Origin: Bradyrhizobium sp. sBnM-33
GTDB taxonomy: Bacteria > Pseudomonadota > Alphaproteobacteria > Rhizobiales > Xanthobacteraceae
Assembly: GCF_032917945.1 (NCBI RefSeq)
Contig: NZ_CP136624.1
Location: 4,588,001-4,652,000 of the forward strand
Length of the DNA: 64,000 nucleotides
Direction of reading: 5' to 3'
Of this stretch, positions 35,855 through 46,319 are shown piece by piece (the stretch's first letter is position 1; each line of letters starts with the position of its first letter). A program made the translations under genes and the position numbers. The notes under the pieces were generated by a model. That model saw only the letters and a program-made list of their open reading frames with translations. It was not told the origin of the DNA and searched no databases.

Positions 35855-36103
35855 ATGCCGAAACGTACCCTTCAGGGCGTGGTCGTGAGCGACAAGCAAG
35901 CCAAGACGGTGGTGGTGCGCGTCGATCGCCGCTTCACCCATCCGATCTACAAGAAGACGATCCGCCGCTCCAAGAACTACCACGCGCATGACGAGAACAA
36001 CGAGTTCAAGCCGGGCGACATGGTGTGGATCGAGGAAAGCAAGCCGATCTCGAAGTTGAAGCGCTGGACCGTGGTCCGGGGCGAACAGAAGAAAACGGCC
36101 TGA
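35855..36103 (+). CDS. rpsQ: 30S ribosomal protein S17
   Basis: S17 is a primary rRNA-binding protein of the 30S body with an OB fold. The 82-residue product has [23 protein letters not shown] and [18 protein letters not shown], typical of the family. A 75-base gap separates it from rplN, slightly larger than most gaps here, and marks the S10 to spc operon junction. Confidence 0.97.
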   Translation: MPKRTLQGVVVSDKQAKTVVVRVDRRFTHPIYKKTIRRSKNYHAHDENNEFKPGDMVWIEESKPISKLKRWTVVRGEQKKTA

Positions 36104-36178
36104 TAACTTCGGTTTAGCCGAGGGAATTCAGGGAAATTTTGAGCGCGCTAAAGCGCAGAAAGAGGACGAGGTGCATCA

Positions 36179-36547
36179 ATGATTCAGATGCAGACCAACC
36201 TCGACGTGGCCGACAATTCAGGCGCACGCCGTGTCATGTGCATCAAGGTGCTGGGGGGCTCCAAGCGCCGCTATGCCACCGTGGGCGACGTTATCGTCGT
36301 GTCGATCAAGGAAGCGATTCCGCGCGGCAAGGTGAAGAAGGGCGACGTGATGAAGGCCGTCGTGGTGCGGGTCCGCAAGGACATCCGCCGCGCCGACGGT
36401 TCGGTCATCCGCTTCGACCGCAACGCCGCCGTCTTGATCAACAACCAGTCGGAGCCGGTCGGCACCCGTATCTTCGGGCCGGTGCCGCGCGAGCTTCGCG
36501 CCAAGAACCACATGAAAATCATCTCGCTTGCGCCGGAGGTGCTGTGA
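36179..36547 (+). CDS. rplN: 50S ribosomal protein L14
   Basis: L14 is an interface protein contacting 16S rRNA and a target of silencing factor RsfS. The 122-residue product has [27 protein letters not shown] and [15 protein letters not shown], a near-canonical sequence. Its stop and the rplX start share one base (TGATG), indicating translational coupling. Confidence 0.98.
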
Positions 36548-36853
36548 TGGCCGCCAAGATCCGGAAAGGTGACAAGGTCATGGTGATGACCGGTCGCGAC
36601 AAGGGTCGCACCGGCGAAGTATTCGAGGTCCGCCCCGCCGAGAACAAGGCGCTGGTGCGCGGCGTCAACATGGTGAAGCGTCACCAGAAGCAGACCCAGA
36701 ACCAGGAAGGCGGCATCATCTCCAAGGAGTCGCCGATCCACCTGTCCAACCTTGCCTATGTCGGCAAGGACGGAAAGCCGACCCGCGTCGGCTTCAAGAT
36801 TCAGGCCGATGGCAAGAAGGTACGCATTGCCAAGAGCTCGGGAGCAGAGATCG

Positions 36854-36861
<8 letters not shown>
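36547..36861 (+). CDS. rplX: 50S ribosomal protein L24
   Basis: L24 initiates 50S assembly. From ATG 36547 it has 104 residues with a KOW motif ([22 protein letters not shown]) and [15 protein letters not shown]. It overlaps rplN by one base and the rplE start by eight. Confidence 0.97.
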
Positions 36862-37411
<550 letters not shown>

Positions 37412-37454
37412 GACGCAGCTAAGCCTCTCAAACGCGGAAACCCAGGAGCCAAGC

Positions 37455-37760
37455 ATGGCAAAGAAGAGTTCGATCGAGAAGAACAACCGGCGCAAGCGGA
37501 TGGCCAAGAACGCCGCGCCTGCGCGCGCGAAGCTGAAGGCGATCATCGCCGACAAGACCAAGCCGATGGAAGAGCGGTTCGCGGCGACGCTGAAGCTCGC
37601 CCAGATGCCGCGCAACTCGTCGACCACGCGGATTCGCAACCGCTGCGAACTGACCGGCCGCCCGCGCTCGAACTACCGCAAGAACAAGCTTTCCCGCATC
37701 GCGCTGCGTGAACTCGGCTCCAAGGGCCTGGTTCCCGGGCTCGTGAAGTCGAGCTGGTAA
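37455..37760 (+). CDS. rpsN: 30S ribosomal protein S14 (zinc-independent form)
   Basis: This 101-residue S14 is the long type lacking the CxxC pairs of the zinc form: only one Cys is present, in [25 protein letters not shown]14 completes the 30S head. A GGAG-containing leader precedes the ATG (CCCAGGAGCCAAGC). It is 14 bases upstream of rpsH. Confidence 0.97.
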   Translation: MAKKSSIEKNNRRKRMAKNAAPARAKLKAIIADKTKPMEERFAATLKLAQMPRNSSTTRIRNRCELTGRPRSNYRKNKLSRIALRELGSKGLVPGLVKSSW

Positions 37761-37774
37761 GGAGGGTCGTCACG

Positions 37775-38173
37775 ATGTCAACGCACGATCCGATCTCCGA
37801 TCTCATCACCCGCATCCGCAACGCGCAGATGCGTTCGAAGTCCAAGGTCTCGACCCCGGGCTCGAAGATGCGCGCCAGCGTGCTCGAAGTGCTGAAGGCC
37901 GAGGGCTACATCCGCGGCTATGCCAGCGTGGAGCATGCTTCGGGCCGGAGCGAACTCGAGATCGAATTGAAGTATTTCGACGGCGAGCCCGTCATTCGCG
38001 AGATCGAGCGGGTCTCGAAGCCGGGCCGTCGGGTTTACGCCTCGGTGAAGAACCTGCCGCGCGTGAACAACGGTCTCGGCATTTCGGTGTTGTCGACGCC
38101 GAAGGGAATCATGGCCGACCACGCCGCGCGAGACGCGAATGTGGGCGGCGAAGTTCTCTTCACGGTGTTCTGA
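37775..38173 (+). CDS. rpsH: 30S ribosomal protein S8
   Basis: S8 binds helix 21 of 16S rRNA and in E. coli represses the spc operon. The 132-residue product begins [19 protein letters not shown] and ends with the signature [45 protein letters not shown] precedes the ATG, a strong SD. Confidence 0.98.
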   Translation: MSTHDPISDLITRIRNAQMRSKSKVSTPGSKMRASVLEVLKAEGYIRGYASVEHASGRSELEIELKYFDGEPVIREIERVSKPGRRVYASVKNLPRVNNGLGISVLSTPKGIMADHAARDANVGGEVLFTVF

Positions 38174-38189
38174 GGAAGGATTTTTAGCC

Positions 38190-38723
38190 ATGTCACGTGT
38201 TGGCAAACGGCCTGTGGCGATCCCGTCCGGTGTGACGGCGACCGTCGAGGGACAGACCGTCAAGGTGAAGGGGCCGAAGGGCCAGCTTCAGTTCGTCGTG
38301 CATGACGACGTCGAGGTGAAGTCCGAAAGCGGGGCGATCAAGGTCGCGCCGAAGTTCAAGACCAACCGTGCGCAGGCCATGTATGGCACCGCGCGCGCGC
38401 AGGTGGCGAACCTGGTCGAGGGCGTCACCAAGGGTTTTGAGAAGAAGCTCGAGATCACCGGCGTCGGCTATCGCGCCGCGATGCAGGGCAAGAACCTGCA
38501 GCTCGCGCTCGGCTACAGCCACGACGTGGTCTATGCGATCCCGGAAGGCATCACCATCGCGGTGCCGAAGCCGACCGAGATCACGATCTCGGGCACCGAT
38601 TCCCAGCGCGTCGGTCAGGTCGCCGCCGAGATCCGCGCCTACCGTCCGCCGGAGCCCTACAAGGGCAAGGGCGTGAAGTACGCCAACGAATTCATCTTCC
38701 GCAAGGAAGGCAAGAAGAAGTAA
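38190..38723 (+). CDS. rplF: 50S ribosomal protein L6
   Basis: L6 lies near the sarcin-ricin loop. From ATG 38190 the product has 177 residues, with [21 protein letters not shown] and the C-terminal [26 protein letters not shown]. The preferred start has a GAGGAAGG site; the upstream in-frame start would overlap rpsH. rplR follows at 11 bases. Confidence 0.97.
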   Translation: MSRVGKRPVAIPSGVTATVEGQTVKVKGPKGQLQFVVHDDVEVKSESGAIKVAPKFKTNRAQAMYGTARAQVANLVEGVTKGFEKKLEITGVGYRAAMQGKNLQLALGYSHDVVYAIPEGITIAVPKPTEITISGTDSQRVGQVAAEIRAYRPPEPYKGKGVKYANEFIFRKEGKKK

Positions 38724-38734
38724 CGGAGCCGGTC

Positions 38735-39094
38735 ATGTCACTCAAGGTTACGAATGCCCGGCGCAAGCAGCGAGTGCGCAACTCGCTGCGCCGGTCCGCC
38801 AATGGACGCCCGCGTCTGTCGGTGTTCCGTTCGTCGAAGCACATCTACGCCCAGGTCATCGACGACCTGAAGGGCGAGACGCTGGCTTCCGCCTCGTCGC
38901 TGGAAAAGACCATGCGCGAGGCCGGCAACACCGGCGCCAACATCGATGCGGCCAAGGCCGTCGGCAAGCTGCTGGCGGAACGCGCCGTGAAGAACGGCGT
39001 CAAGGAAGTGGTGTTCGATCGCGGTCAGTATCTCTACCACGGGCGCGTCAAGGCGCTCGCGGACGCCGCTCGCGAAAGCGGACTGAGCTTCTAA
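38735..39094 (+). CDS. rplR: 50S ribosomal protein L18
   Basis: L18 binds 5S rRNA with L5. The 119-residue product has [20 protein letters not shown] and [24 protein letters not shown], the family ending. It is followed by a 62-base gap before rpsE. Confidence 0.97.
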   Translation: MSLKVTNARRKQRVRNSLRRSANGRPRLSVFRSSKHIYAQVIDDLKGETLASASSLEKTMREAGNTGANIDAAKAVGKLLAERAVKNGVKEVVFDRGQYLYHGRVKALADAARESGLSF

Positions 39095-39156
39095 CGAAAC
39101 GGTTTTGGATAATTACGAGGACAGGGGCTTTCTTCCCCTAAAGATTGGAAAACACC

Positions 39157-39732
39157 ATGGCAGGTGAACGCGAACGCGGCGGACGCGAACGGAGCAGGGA
39201 TCGCGAGGAGCGCGACAGCGAGTTCGTCGACAAGCTCGTCCACATCAATCGCGTGGCGAAGGTCGTCAAGGGCGGCAAGCGCTTCGGCTTTGCGGCGCTG
39301 GTTGTAATCGGCGACCAGAAGGGCCGCGTCGGTTTCGGCCACGGCAAGGCGCGCGAAGTGCCCGAGGCGATCCGCAAGGCGACCGAGTCGGCCAAGCGCA
39401 ATTTGACCCGCGTGGCGCTGCGCGAAGGCCGCACGCTGCATCACGACATTGCCGGCCGTCACGGCGCCGGCCGCGTCTACCTGCGCGCCGCTCCGGCCGG
39501 TACCGGCATCATCGCCGGCGGCCCGATGCGCGCGGTGTTCGAGACGCTCGGAATCCAGGACGTGGTGGCGAAGTCGATCGGCTCGTCGAATCCCTACAAC
39601 ATGGTTCGCGCGACCTTCGACGCGCTGAAGCATCAGGATTCGCCGCGTTCGGTTGCGGCGCGCCGCAACATCAAGGTGTCCACGCTGCAATCGCGCCGTG
39701 TCGGCGGCGACGCCGAAGCGGTGGCTGAATAA
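39157..39732 (+). CDS. rpsE: 30S ribosomal protein S5
   Basis: S5 affects decoding accuracy. The product has 191 residues from ATG 39157, preferred over an in-frame TTG 12 bases earlier because the family begins here. The N-terminus is an Arg/Glu-rich stretch, followed by [40 protein letters not shown] and [15 protein letters not shown]. rpmD follows at 37 bases. Confidence 0.97.
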   Translation: MAGERERGGRERSRDREERDSEFVDKLVHINRVAKVVKGGKRFGFAALVVIGDQKGRVGFGHGKAREVPEAIRKATESAKRNLTRVALREGRTLHHDIAGRHGAGRVYLRAAPAGTGIIAGGPMRAVFETLGIQDVVAKSIGSSNPYNMVRATFDALKHQDSPRSVAARRNIKVSTLQSRRVGGDAEAVAE

Positions 39733-39769
39733 CCGGCGCGAACTTTAAGCGCTATTTGGAGTTAAGACG

Positions 39770-39964
39770 ATGGCCAAGGCCGCAAAGACGATCAAGGTCG
39801 AGCAGACCGGCAGCGCGATCCGCCGCCACCACTCGCAGCGTTCGACGCTGATCGGCCTCAAGCTCAACAAGATCGGCCGGGTAGCCGAGCTTCAGGATAC
39901 GCCTGAGGTTCGCGGCATGATCAGCAAGGTTCAGCATCTCGTCCGCATCGTCGGCGAGCAGTAA
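39770..39964 (+). CDS. rpmD: 50S ribosomal protein L30
   Basis: The 64-residue product has [32 protein letters not shown] and [19 protein letters not shown], the compact L30 fold. L30 is often absent from reduced genomes but regular in this lineage. It is 20 bases before rplO. Confidence 0.96.
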   Translation: MAKAAKTIKVEQTGSAIRRHHSQRSTLIGLKLNKIGRVAELQDTPEVRGMISKVQHLVRIVGEQ

Positions 39965-39984
39965 GAAAGCAAGGAGACAGGGCG

Positions 39985-40473
39985 ATGAAGCTCAGCGATA
40001 TCGCCGACAACGCCGGCTCGCGCAAAAAGCGCATGCGCGTCGGCCGTGGGATCGGTTCCGGCAAGGGCAAGACTTCGGGCCGCGGCGGCAAGGGCCAGAC
40101 CGCGCGTTCGGGCGTGCGCATCAAGGGTTTCGAGGGCGGCCAGATGCCGCTGCATCGCCGCCTGCCGAAGCGTGGCTTCAACAACATTTTTCGGCTCGAC
40201 TTTGCCGAGATCAATCTCGACCGGCTGCAGGAGGCGATCGATGCCAAGCTGGTCGACACCAAGGAAACCATTACCGCGGAATCGCTGGTCAAGGCCGGCG
40301 TGATCCGTCGCGTGAAGGACGGCGTGCGGCTGCTCGGCCGCGGCGAACTCAAGTCCAAGCTCGCGATCGAGGTGCACGGCGCCTCGAAATCCGCGGTTGC
40401 GGCGGTCGAGAAGGCCGGCGGCACGGTGAAGATCCTGGCCCCAGCCAAGAAGGAAGAAGGCGAGGCGGCGTAA
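39985..40473 (+). CDS. rplO: 50S ribosomal protein L15
   Basis: L15 is a late-assembly 50S protein. The 162-residue product has the Gly-rich [24 protein letters not shown] and [17 protein letters not shown] region and the C-terminal globular domain. It carries an AAGGAG site. A 145-base gap before secY includes an imperfect GC-rich stem but no gene. Confidence 0.97.
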   Translation: MKLSDIADNAGSRKKRMRVGRGIGSGKGKTSGRGGKGQTARSGVRIKGFEGGQMPLHRRLPKRGFNNIFRLDFAEINLDRLQEAIDAKLVDTKETITAESLVKAGVIRRVKDGVRLLGRGELKSKLAIEVHGASKSAVAAVEKAGGTVKILAPAKKEEGEAA

Positions 40474-40618
40474 AATCTGCGTCATCGCCCGCTGACCGCG
40501 GGCGTTACGCACGATAGGATGATGGACTTATCGAAGCCGAGCACCAAATAATGTCCGGCGTCTGCCGGTCGCCCGTTATCGGAGCGACGGCGCGAGGGCG
40601 GCGGGAGAAAGCCTGAAC

Positions 40619-41950
40619 ATGGTCTCAGCAGCAGAACAACTTGCGGCAAACCTCAATTTCGGCGCTTTGGCCAAAGCCGACGAACTGAAGAAGCGCATCT
40701 GGTTTACGCTGGGTGCGCTGCTTGTTTATCGGCTCGGTACCTATATCCCGCTGCCCGGCATCGATCCCGCGGCCTGGGAGCAGGTATTCAAGTCGCAGGC
40801 CGGCGGCATTCTCGGCATGTTCAACATGTTCGCCGGCGGCGGCATCAACCGCATGGCGATCTTCGCGCTGAACATCATGCCGTACATCTCGGCATCGATC
40901 ATTATCCAGCTCCTGACGACGGTATCGCCCAAGCTCGAAGCCTTGAAAAAGGAAGGCGAGGCGGGCCGCAAGACGCTGAACCAGTATACCCGCTACCTCA
41001 CGGTGATTCTGGCAACATTCCAGGCCTACGGCATCGCCGTCGGCCTCCAGGGCGCCGGCAATGTTGTCAGCGAACCCGGGCTGTTCTTCCTGATTTCCAC
41101 CACGGTCACGCTGACCGGCGGCACCATGTTCCTGATGTGGCTCGGCGAGCAGATCACCTCGCGCGGCATCGGCAACGGTATTTCGCTGATCATCCTGGCC
41201 GGCATCGTTGCCGAGCTGCCGTCTGCTCTCGCCAATATGCTGGAACTGGGACGCCAGGGCGCGCTGTCGACTGGCCTGATCCTGCTCGTGATCGTGATGG
41301 CGGTCGTCGTGATCGCCTTCATCGTGTTCATGGAGCGCGCGCAGCGCAGGCTTCTGATCCAGTATCCGAAGCGGCAGGTCGGCAACAAGATGTTCGAGGG
41401 CCAGTCCTCGCATCTGCCGCTCAAGCTCAACACCTCGGGCGTGATCCCGCCGATCTTCGCCTCGTCGCTGTTGCTGCTGCCCGCGACCGTTGCAAACTTC
41501 AACGCCGGCCAGGGCCCGGAATGGTTCCAGTGGCTCAACACCCAGCTCAGCCACGGCCGTCCGCTGTTCCTGATCCTCTATCTGGGCCTGATCGTGTTCT
41601 TCGCGTTCTTCTACACCGCGATCGTGTTCAACCCGACCGAGACCGCAGACAATCTGAAGAAGCATGGCGGCTTCATACCCGGCATTCGTCCGGGCGAACG
41701 CACAGCCGAGTATATCGATTACGTGCTGTCGCGCGTCACGGTGCTGGGCGCGATCTATCTGGCGATCGTCTGTCTGATTCCCGAAATCCTGATTTCCTAC
41801 GCCTCGGTGCCGTTCTATTTCGGCGGAACCTCGCTTCTGATCGTCGTCAGCGTAACCATGGATACAGTGGCGCAGGTGCAGGGTTATCTGTTGGCCCATC
41901 AGTATGAGGGGCTGATCCGGAAATCCAAGCTGAGGGGCCGCCGCCGCTGA
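40619..41950 (+). CDS. secY: Preprotein translocase subunit SecY
   Basis: SecY is the channel-forming subunit of SecYEG in the inner membrane. The 443-residue product has ten predicted membrane helices, the plug-adjacent GTYIPLPGID motif, and the cytosolic loops RGIGNGISLII and IVFNPTETADNLKKHGGFIPGIRPG that contact ribosome and SecA. GCGGGAGAAAG precedes the ATG. No rpmJ (L36) follows it. Confidence 0.98.
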   Translation: MVSAAEQLAANLNFGALAKADELKKRIWFTLGALLVYRLGTYIPLPGIDPAAWEQVFKSQAGGILGMFNMFAGGGINRMAIFALNIMPYISASIIIQLLTTVSPKLEALKKEGEAGRKTLNQYTRYLTVILATFQAYGIAVGLQGAGNVVSEPGLFFLISTTVTLTGGTMFLMWLGEQITSRGIGNGISLIILAGIVAELPSALANMLELGRQGALSTGLILLVIVMAVVVIAFIVFMERAQRRLLIQYPKRQVGNKMFEGQSSHLPLKLNTSGVIPPIFASSLLLLPATVANFNAGQGPEWFQWLNTQLSHGRPLFLILYLGLIVFFAFFYTAIVFNPTETADNLKKHGGFIPGIRPGERTAEYIDYVLSRVTVLGAIYLAIVCLIPEILISYASVPFYFGGTSLLIVVSVTMDTVAQVQGYLLAHQYEGLIRKSKLRGRRR

Positions 41951-42027
41951 TTTCGCGGACAGGCGTGGTCTGAAATTCAAGACAAGGTGTGCGGCGATTC
42001 GCTCACCAAGCCGGGGGGCGAATAGTC

Positions 42028-42909
42028 ATGAGATTGATCCTTTTGGGTCCGCCGGGCGCGGGCAAGGGGACCCAGGCACAGCGGCTGGTCCAGAAGTACG
42101 GCATCGTGCAGCTCTCGACCGGCGAAATGCTGCGTGCTGCGGTAGCCGCCGAAACGCCGGTCGGCCTGCAGGCCAAGGACATCATGGCGAGCGGTGCGCT
42201 GGTGCCGGATGAGATCGTGATCGGGATTATCTCCGACCGTCTCGATCAGCCCGACATGAAGAAGGGTTTCATTCTCGACGGCTTTCCGCGCACGGTGCCG
42301 CAGGCCGCTGCCCTCGACGAGCTCCTGAAGAAGAAGCACATCAAACTCGACGCCGTGATTGAACTGCGCGTCAACGAGAGCGCGCTTCTGAATCGCGTCG
42401 AGACGCGGGTTGCCGAGATGCAGGCCCGCGGCGAGGAAGTGCGAATCGACGACACCCCCGAAGTGCTGTCGAAGCGGCTGGCGAGCTACCGTTCGATGAC
42501 CGAGCCGCTGATCCACTATTATTCCGAGCGTCGGAAGCTCGCTACCGTCGACGGCATGATGACCATCGAGCAGGTCACGCGGGAGATTAACCGGATCCTG
42601 TCCGCCGTCGGTGCGGTGGAACCCAAGGCCGCCAGGTCCGCGGCGCCGGCCAGGAAGGCCAGGGCGGGCACCAGCAAGAGCGCGAAGCCGGCGGGTAAAA
42701 AAGCTGCCAAAACCGCCGGGAAGGCGGCCAAATCGGCTGGAAAGGCTAAGAAAGCGGCCTCCAAGAGGGCTCTGAAGGCGACCCGCACCGCCGCGTCGGC
42801 TGCCAAAGGGGCTGCCAGGGGACGGGCGGCCGGCAAGGCCAAAAAGACCGCCAAGAACACCGTCCGCAAGGCTGCCAAAAAGGTCACGAAAAAGCGAGCT
42901 AAGCGATAG
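42028..42909 (+). CDS. adk: Adenylate kinase with a long Lys/Ala-rich C-terminal tail
   Basis: The enzyme interconverts ATP, AMP and ADP. Residues 1-200 form a short-LID adenylate kinase: P-loop LGPPGAGKGTQAQ (6-18), AMP-site LSTGEMLRAA, and GFILDGFPRT. Residues about 201-293 are a very basic tail of Ala, Lys and Arg (KAAKTAGKAAKSAGKAKKAA style), like histone H1 or AlgP-type DNA-binding tails. The reading frame runs through without a break and uses the same codon style, so the tail is real. The usual length of this type is near 190-220. The tail could bind RNA or DNA (inference). Confidence 0.95.
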   Translation: MRLILLGPPGAGKGTQAQRLVQKYGIVQLSTGEMLRAAVAAETPVGLQAKDIMASGALVPDEIVIGIISDRLDQPDMKKGFILDGFPRTVPQAAALDELLKKKHIKLDAVIELRVNESALLNRVETRVAEMQARGEEVRIDDTPEVLSKRLASYRSMTEPLIHYYSERRKLATVDGMMTIEQVTREINRILSAVGAVEPKAARSAAPARKARAGTSKSAKPAGKKAAKTAGKAAKSAGKAKKAASKRALKATRTAASAAKGAARGRAAGKAKKTAKNTVRKAAKKVTKKRAKR

Positions 42910-42915
42910 AGACGG

Positions 42916-42944
42916 TTGACGAAACCGAGTTGAATCCTTAATAA
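42916..42944 (+). promoter_or_regulatory. Candidate promoter of the alpha operon (rpsM-rpsK-rpoA-rplQ)
   Basis: TTGACG, 17 bases, TAATAA lies right after the adk stop and about 150 bases before rpsM. It is a near-consensus sigma-70 pair with ideal spacing, placed exactly at the operon junction. Confidence 0.6.
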
Positions 42945-43094
42945 GCCCCGCATCCAAGTCGGATAGTTTTTTGACGATGCCGGGCCCCGAAGAAGATGAG
43001 GGGAAGGGCGTCGTGTTCGCGTTTGCGGACGCCTGCCCGAGATAGCAAGAACTTTAGGCCGATCCATTAGGGATCGGCGACAGGAGAGAAGTCC

Positions 43095-43463
43095 GTGGCC
43101 CGTATAGCCGGCGTGAATATCCCGACCAACAAGCGCGTTCTGATCGCGCTCCAGTACATCCATGGCATCGGCCAGAAGAACGCGTCCGAGATCATGGAGA
43201 AGGTCAAGATCCCGACTGATCGTCGCGTCAGCCAGTTGAGCGACCAGGAAGTCCTGCAGATCCGCGAAGTCATCGACCGCGACTATCTCGTCGAGGGCGA
43301 CCTTCGCCGCGAGACCGGCATCAACATCAAACGTCTGATGGACCTCGGCTGCTATCGCGGTCTGCGTCATCGCCGCGGACTTCCGGTGCGCGGTCAACGC
43401 ACCCACACCAATGCGCGCACGCGCAAGGGCCCGGCCAAGTCAATCGCCGGCAAGAAGAAGTAA
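43095..43463 (+). CDS. rpsM: 30S ribosomal protein S13
   Basis: S13 is a 30S head protein bridging to L5. The 122-residue product starts at GTG 43095 with GACAGGAGAGAAG before it. [25 protein letters not shown] and the C-terminal [22 protein letters not shown] are family signatures. The 129-base gap to rpsK holds a palindromic repeat. Confidence 0.97.
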   Translation: MARIAGVNIPTNKRVLIALQYIHGIGQKNASEIMEKVKIPTDRRVSQLSDQEVLQIREVIDRDYLVEGDLRRETGINIKRLMDLGCYRGLRHRRGLPVRGQRTHTNARTRKGPAKSIAGKKK

Positions 43464-43473
43464 TTCGGCGAAT

Positions 43474-43530
43474 TGCGAATAGGGCATGGCGAATAGAAAC
43501 CTATTCGCTGCTCGCCGTTCGCCACTCGCG
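43474..43530. repeat. Palindromic repeat between rpsM and rpsK
   Basis: GCGAATAG (43490) pairs with CTATTCGC (43502) across a four-base AAAC loop, flanked by GCGAATAGGGCATGGCGA and GCTCGCCGTTCGCCACTCGC. Both flanks resemble the element between tuf and rpsJ, about 12.6 kb away, so these are two copies of one family. Confidence 0.7.
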
Positions 43531-43592
43531 TTTTTAGGTGTAGCCGCTGGCATTACGGCGGCGTTGAGATCACAGGAAAGGTTTTAGGTAAT

Positions 43593-43982
43593 ATGGGCAA
43601 GGAAGCCACCCGCGTCCGCCGTCGCGAACGCAAGAACATCGCCTCCGGCATCGCGCACGTGAATTCGTCCTTCAACAACACGACCATCACCATCACCGAC
43701 GCGCAGGGCAACACCATTGCCTGGTCCTCGGCCGGCACGATGGGCTTCAAGGGCTCGCGCAAATCGACCCCCTATGCCGCGCAGGTCGCGGCCGAAGACG
43801 TTTCCAAGAAGGCGCAGGAACACGGCATGCGCACCCTGGAAGTGGAAGTTGCCGGCCCCGGTTCGGGCCGCGAATCGGCGCTTCGCGCGCTGCAGGCGGC
43901 GGGCTTCACCGTGACGTCGATCCGCGACGTGACGACGATCCCGCACAATGGTTGCCGTCCGCGCAAGCGCCGGCGCGTTTGA
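43593..43982 (+). CDS. rpsK: 30S ribosomal protein S11
   Basis: S11 is a platform protein near the mRNA exit. The 129-residue product has [21 protein letters not shown] and [23 protein letters not shown], the family ending. AGGAAAGG lies upstream of the start. rpoA follows at 130 bases. Confidence 0.98.
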   Translation: MGKEATRVRRRERKNIASGIAHVNSSFNNTTITITDAQGNTIAWSSAGTMGFKGSRKSTPYAAQVAAEDVSKKAQEHGMRTLEVEVAGPGSGRESALRALQAAGFTVTSIRDVTTIPHNGCRPRKRRRV

Positions 43983-44112
43983 TACTGGTCGCGCGCGGTT
44001 ATGCCGCTCGCGATTGCTTTTGGAATTTTCCGCGGACTGACCCGCGATCTCCAACGCCAGTGATCTGAAGGCGGATCGACTGGCCGGTCTATTGACCCGA
44101 AGGGGTGACAAA

Positions 44113-45132
44113 GTGACGATCCAGAAAAATTGGCAAGAACTTATTCGACCGAACAAGCTGCAGGTAACGCCGGGCTCCGACGCGACCCGGTTTGCGACCG
44201 TCGTCGCCGAGCCGCTCGAGCGCGGTTTCGGCCAGACGCTCGGCAACGCGCTACGCCGCATCCTGTTGTCGTCGCTGCAGGGCGCCGCCGTGCAGTCGGT
44301 GCACATCGACGGCGTGCTGCACGAGTTCTCCTCGATCGCGGGCGTTCGCGAGGACGTCACCGACATCGTGCTCAACATCAAGGACATCTCGATCAAGATG
44401 CAGGGCGAAGGCCCCAAGCGCATGGTCGTGAAGAAGTCGGGTCCGGGCGTCGTCACCGCCGGAGACATCCAGACCGTCGGCGACATCGTGGTGCTCAATC
44501 CCGAGCTGCAGATCTGCACACTGGACGAGGGCGCTGAAATCCGCATGGAGTTCACGGTCGCCGCCGGCAAGGGCTACGTCGCCGCCGAGCGTAACCGGCC
44601 CGAGGATGCGCCGATCGGCCTGATTCCGGTCGACAGCCTGTTCTCGCCCGTGCGCAAGGTCTCCTACAAGGTCGAGAACACCCGTGAGGGCCAGATCCTC
44701 GACTACGACAAGCTGACCATGACGATCGAGACCAACGGCGCGATCTCGCCGGAGGACGCGGTGGCCTATGCCGCACGCATCCTGCAGGATCAGCTCAACG
44801 TGTTCGTGAACTTCGAAGAGCCGCGCAAGGAAGTCGCGCAGGAGATCATTCCCGATCTCGCCTTCAACCCGGCGTTCCTCAAGAAGGTCGACGAGCTCGA
44901 GCTGTCGGTGCGTTCGGCAAACTGCCTGAAGAACGACAACATCGTCTATATCGGCGACCTCGTGCAGAAGTCGGAAGCGGAAATGCTCCGCACCCCGAAC
45001 TTCGGCCGCAAGTCGCTGAACGAGATCAAGGAAGTGCTGGCCCAGATGGGTCTGCATCTCGGCATGGAAGTGCCGGGCTGGCCGCCGGAGAACATCGACG
45101 AGCTCGCCAAGCGCTTCGAGGATCACTACTGA
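44113..45132 (+). CDS. rpoA: DNA-directed RNA polymerase subunit alpha
   Basis: The alpha subunit dimerises to assemble polymerase and binds UP elements and activators through its C-terminal domain. From GTG 44113 (AAGGGG seven bases upstream) it has 339 residues. The N-terminal domain has [23 protein letters not shown], and the C-terminal domain has [29 protein letters not shown] and [18 protein letters not shown] 21 bases upstream is in frame but has no SD. Confidence 0.98.
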   Translation: MTIQKNWQELIRPNKLQVTPGSDATRFATVVAEPLERGFGQTLGNALRRILLSSLQGAAVQSVHIDGVLHEFSSIAGVREDVTDIVLNIKDISIKMQGEGPKRMVVKKSGPGVVTAGDIQTVGDIVVLNPELQICTLDEGAEIRMEFTVAAGKGYVAAERNRPEDAPIGLIPVDSLFSPVRKVSYKVENTREGQILDYDKLTMTIETNGAISPEDAVAYAARILQDQLNVFVNFEEPRKEVAQEIIPDLAFNPAFLKKVDELELSVRSANCLKNDNIVYIGDLVQKSEAEMLRTPNFGRKSLNEIKEVLAQMGLHLGMEVPGWPPENIDELAKRFEDHY

Positions 45133-45137
45133 TTTTC

Positions 45138-45214
45138 GTCATTCCGGACGTCGCGAAGCGGCGATCCGGAATCTCGAGGCTCCGGGTTCGTGCTCACGCG
45201 CGCCCCGGAATGAC
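45138..45214. repeat. Palindromic repeat between rpoA and rplQ
   Basis: GTCATTCCGG (45138-45147) and CCGGAATGAC (45205-45214) form perfect outer arms, with an inner ATCCGGAAT near 45164-45172. A shorter copy with the same GTCATTCCGGGG and CCCGGAAT parts lies at 58396-58430. It is a dispersed intergenic element of a third type in this window. Confidence 0.65.
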
Positions 45215-45292
45215 TTGGGCGAACGCAGGCAGCCCACCTGAGCAATATGTCCGACGAACCGTCGCGACGAAGACAAGTCAAGGAACAGATCA

Positions 45293-45709
45293 ATGCGTCA
45301 CGGCAAGGTTCATCGTAAACTTAACCGCACCGCCGAGCATCGCCGCGCGATGTTCGCCAACATGTGCGCCGCCCTGATCAAGCACGAGCAGATCGTCACC
45401 ACGCTGCCGAAGGCCAAGGAATTGCGTCCGATCGTCGAGAAGCTCGTCACCCTCGGCAAGAAGGGTGGGCTCGCCATGCGCCGTCAGGCGATCTCAGAGA
45501 TGCGCGACGTCGACCAGGTCAAGAAGCTGTTCGACACGCTGGCGCCCCGCTACAAGGACCGCCAGGGCGGCTACACCCGCATCATCAAGGCCGGCTTCCG
45601 CTACGGCGACAACGCGCCGATGGCCGTGATCGAATTCGTCGACCGCGACGTTGATGCCAAGGGCCAGGATTCCGGCCCGGTGGAGGAGAAGTCCGCCGAA
45701 GCGGCGTAA
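45293..45709 (+). CDS. rplQ: 50S ribosomal protein L17
   Basis: L17 lies at the tunnel exit rim. The 138-residue product has [36 protein letters not shown], highly conserved, and ends with an acidic alphaproteobacterial extension. CAAGGAACAG precedes the ATG. It is last gene of the alpha operon, followed by a strong terminator. Confidence 0.98.
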   Translation: MRHGKVHRKLNRTAEHRRAMFANMCAALIKHEQIVTTLPKAKELRPIVEKLVTLGKKGGLAMRRQAISEMRDVDQVKKLFDTLAPRYKDRQGGYTRIIKAGFRYGDNAPMAVIEFVDRDVDAKGQDSGPVEEKSAEAA

Positions 45710-45731
45710 CTCTTCCAAATCGCAGTTTTCA

Positions 45732-45760
45732 AAAGCGGCGCCGCGGGCGCCGCTTTTTTG
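45732..45760 (+). terminator. Rho-independent terminator after rplQ
   Basis: AGCGGCGCC, loop GCG, GGCGCCGCT is followed by TTTTTT. It is a perfect nine-base stem ending the ribosomal super-cluster. Confidence 0.95.
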
Positions 45761-45833
45761 TTGCCCGTGCCCGCCATCGCGCCGGCGCGTGACTTCATAG
45801 GAACCCTCCCGGGCCGATAAACGTTCAACATGT

Positions 45834-46292
45834 ATGAGTAGGGCGTTCGTCAAAGACACAGAGGACGTCGAAGGTCTGCCTGACCGGCCAATCTCCGATC
45901 TTCCGAATGACGTGACGGCTGAAGGCCTGCGCCGGATCGAGCAGGCGTTGGCTGTGGCCGAGGCGGCCCAGGCTGCGGCGCAATCTGCTGGCGATCGCGC
46001 GGCGCTGGCCAGCGCCCGCCGTGACTTCCGCTATTGGAATGCTCGCCGCGCCACGGCGAGGGTGGCGCCCGAGCCATCAGACAATTCCGTCGTGCGTTTC
46101 GGCCACACCGTCACCATCGTGCGCGAGGATGACCGGCGACAGACGTTCCGGATCGTCGGTGAAGACGAGGCCGAGCCCGCGCATGGGACGATCTCGCACG
46201 GATCGCCGCTGGCGCGCGCGCTGTTCGGCAAGGGTGTCGGTGATGTCGTCGCCATCGCCGGAGGTGAAGCGGAGATCGTCGAAATCCGGTGA
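45834..46292 (+). CDS. GreA/GreB-family transcription elongation factor-like protein
   Basis: The product has 152 residues. The N-terminal 85 residues are helical and charged (EGLRRIEQALAVAEAAQAAAQSAGDRAALASARRDFRYW), suiting a coiled-coil polymerase-channel finger. The C-terminal part (VVRFGHTVTIVREDDRRQTFRIVGEDEAEPAHGTISHGSPLARALFGKGVGDVV) is the FKBP-like domain of GreA/GreB/Rnk proteins. The acidic tip residues differ from classical GreA, so cleavage-stimulating activity is uncertain. It stands alone beyond the ribosomal operon. Confidence 0.82.
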   Translation: MSRAFVKDTEDVEGLPDRPISDLPNDVTAEGLRRIEQALAVAEAAQAAAQSAGDRAALASARRDFRYWNARRATARVAPEPSDNSVVRFGHTVTIVREDDRRQTFRIVGEDEAEPAHGTISHGSPLARALFGKGVGDVVAIAGGEAEIVEIR

Positions 46293-46319
46293 TGCGTAAC
46301 ACCGTCCGTGAGGCGAAGG

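Noticed and set aside
41951..42027. Missing rpmJ (L36) after secY
   Set aside because: Its absence here is normal for this lineage, where rpmJ is usually elsewhere; not a finding.
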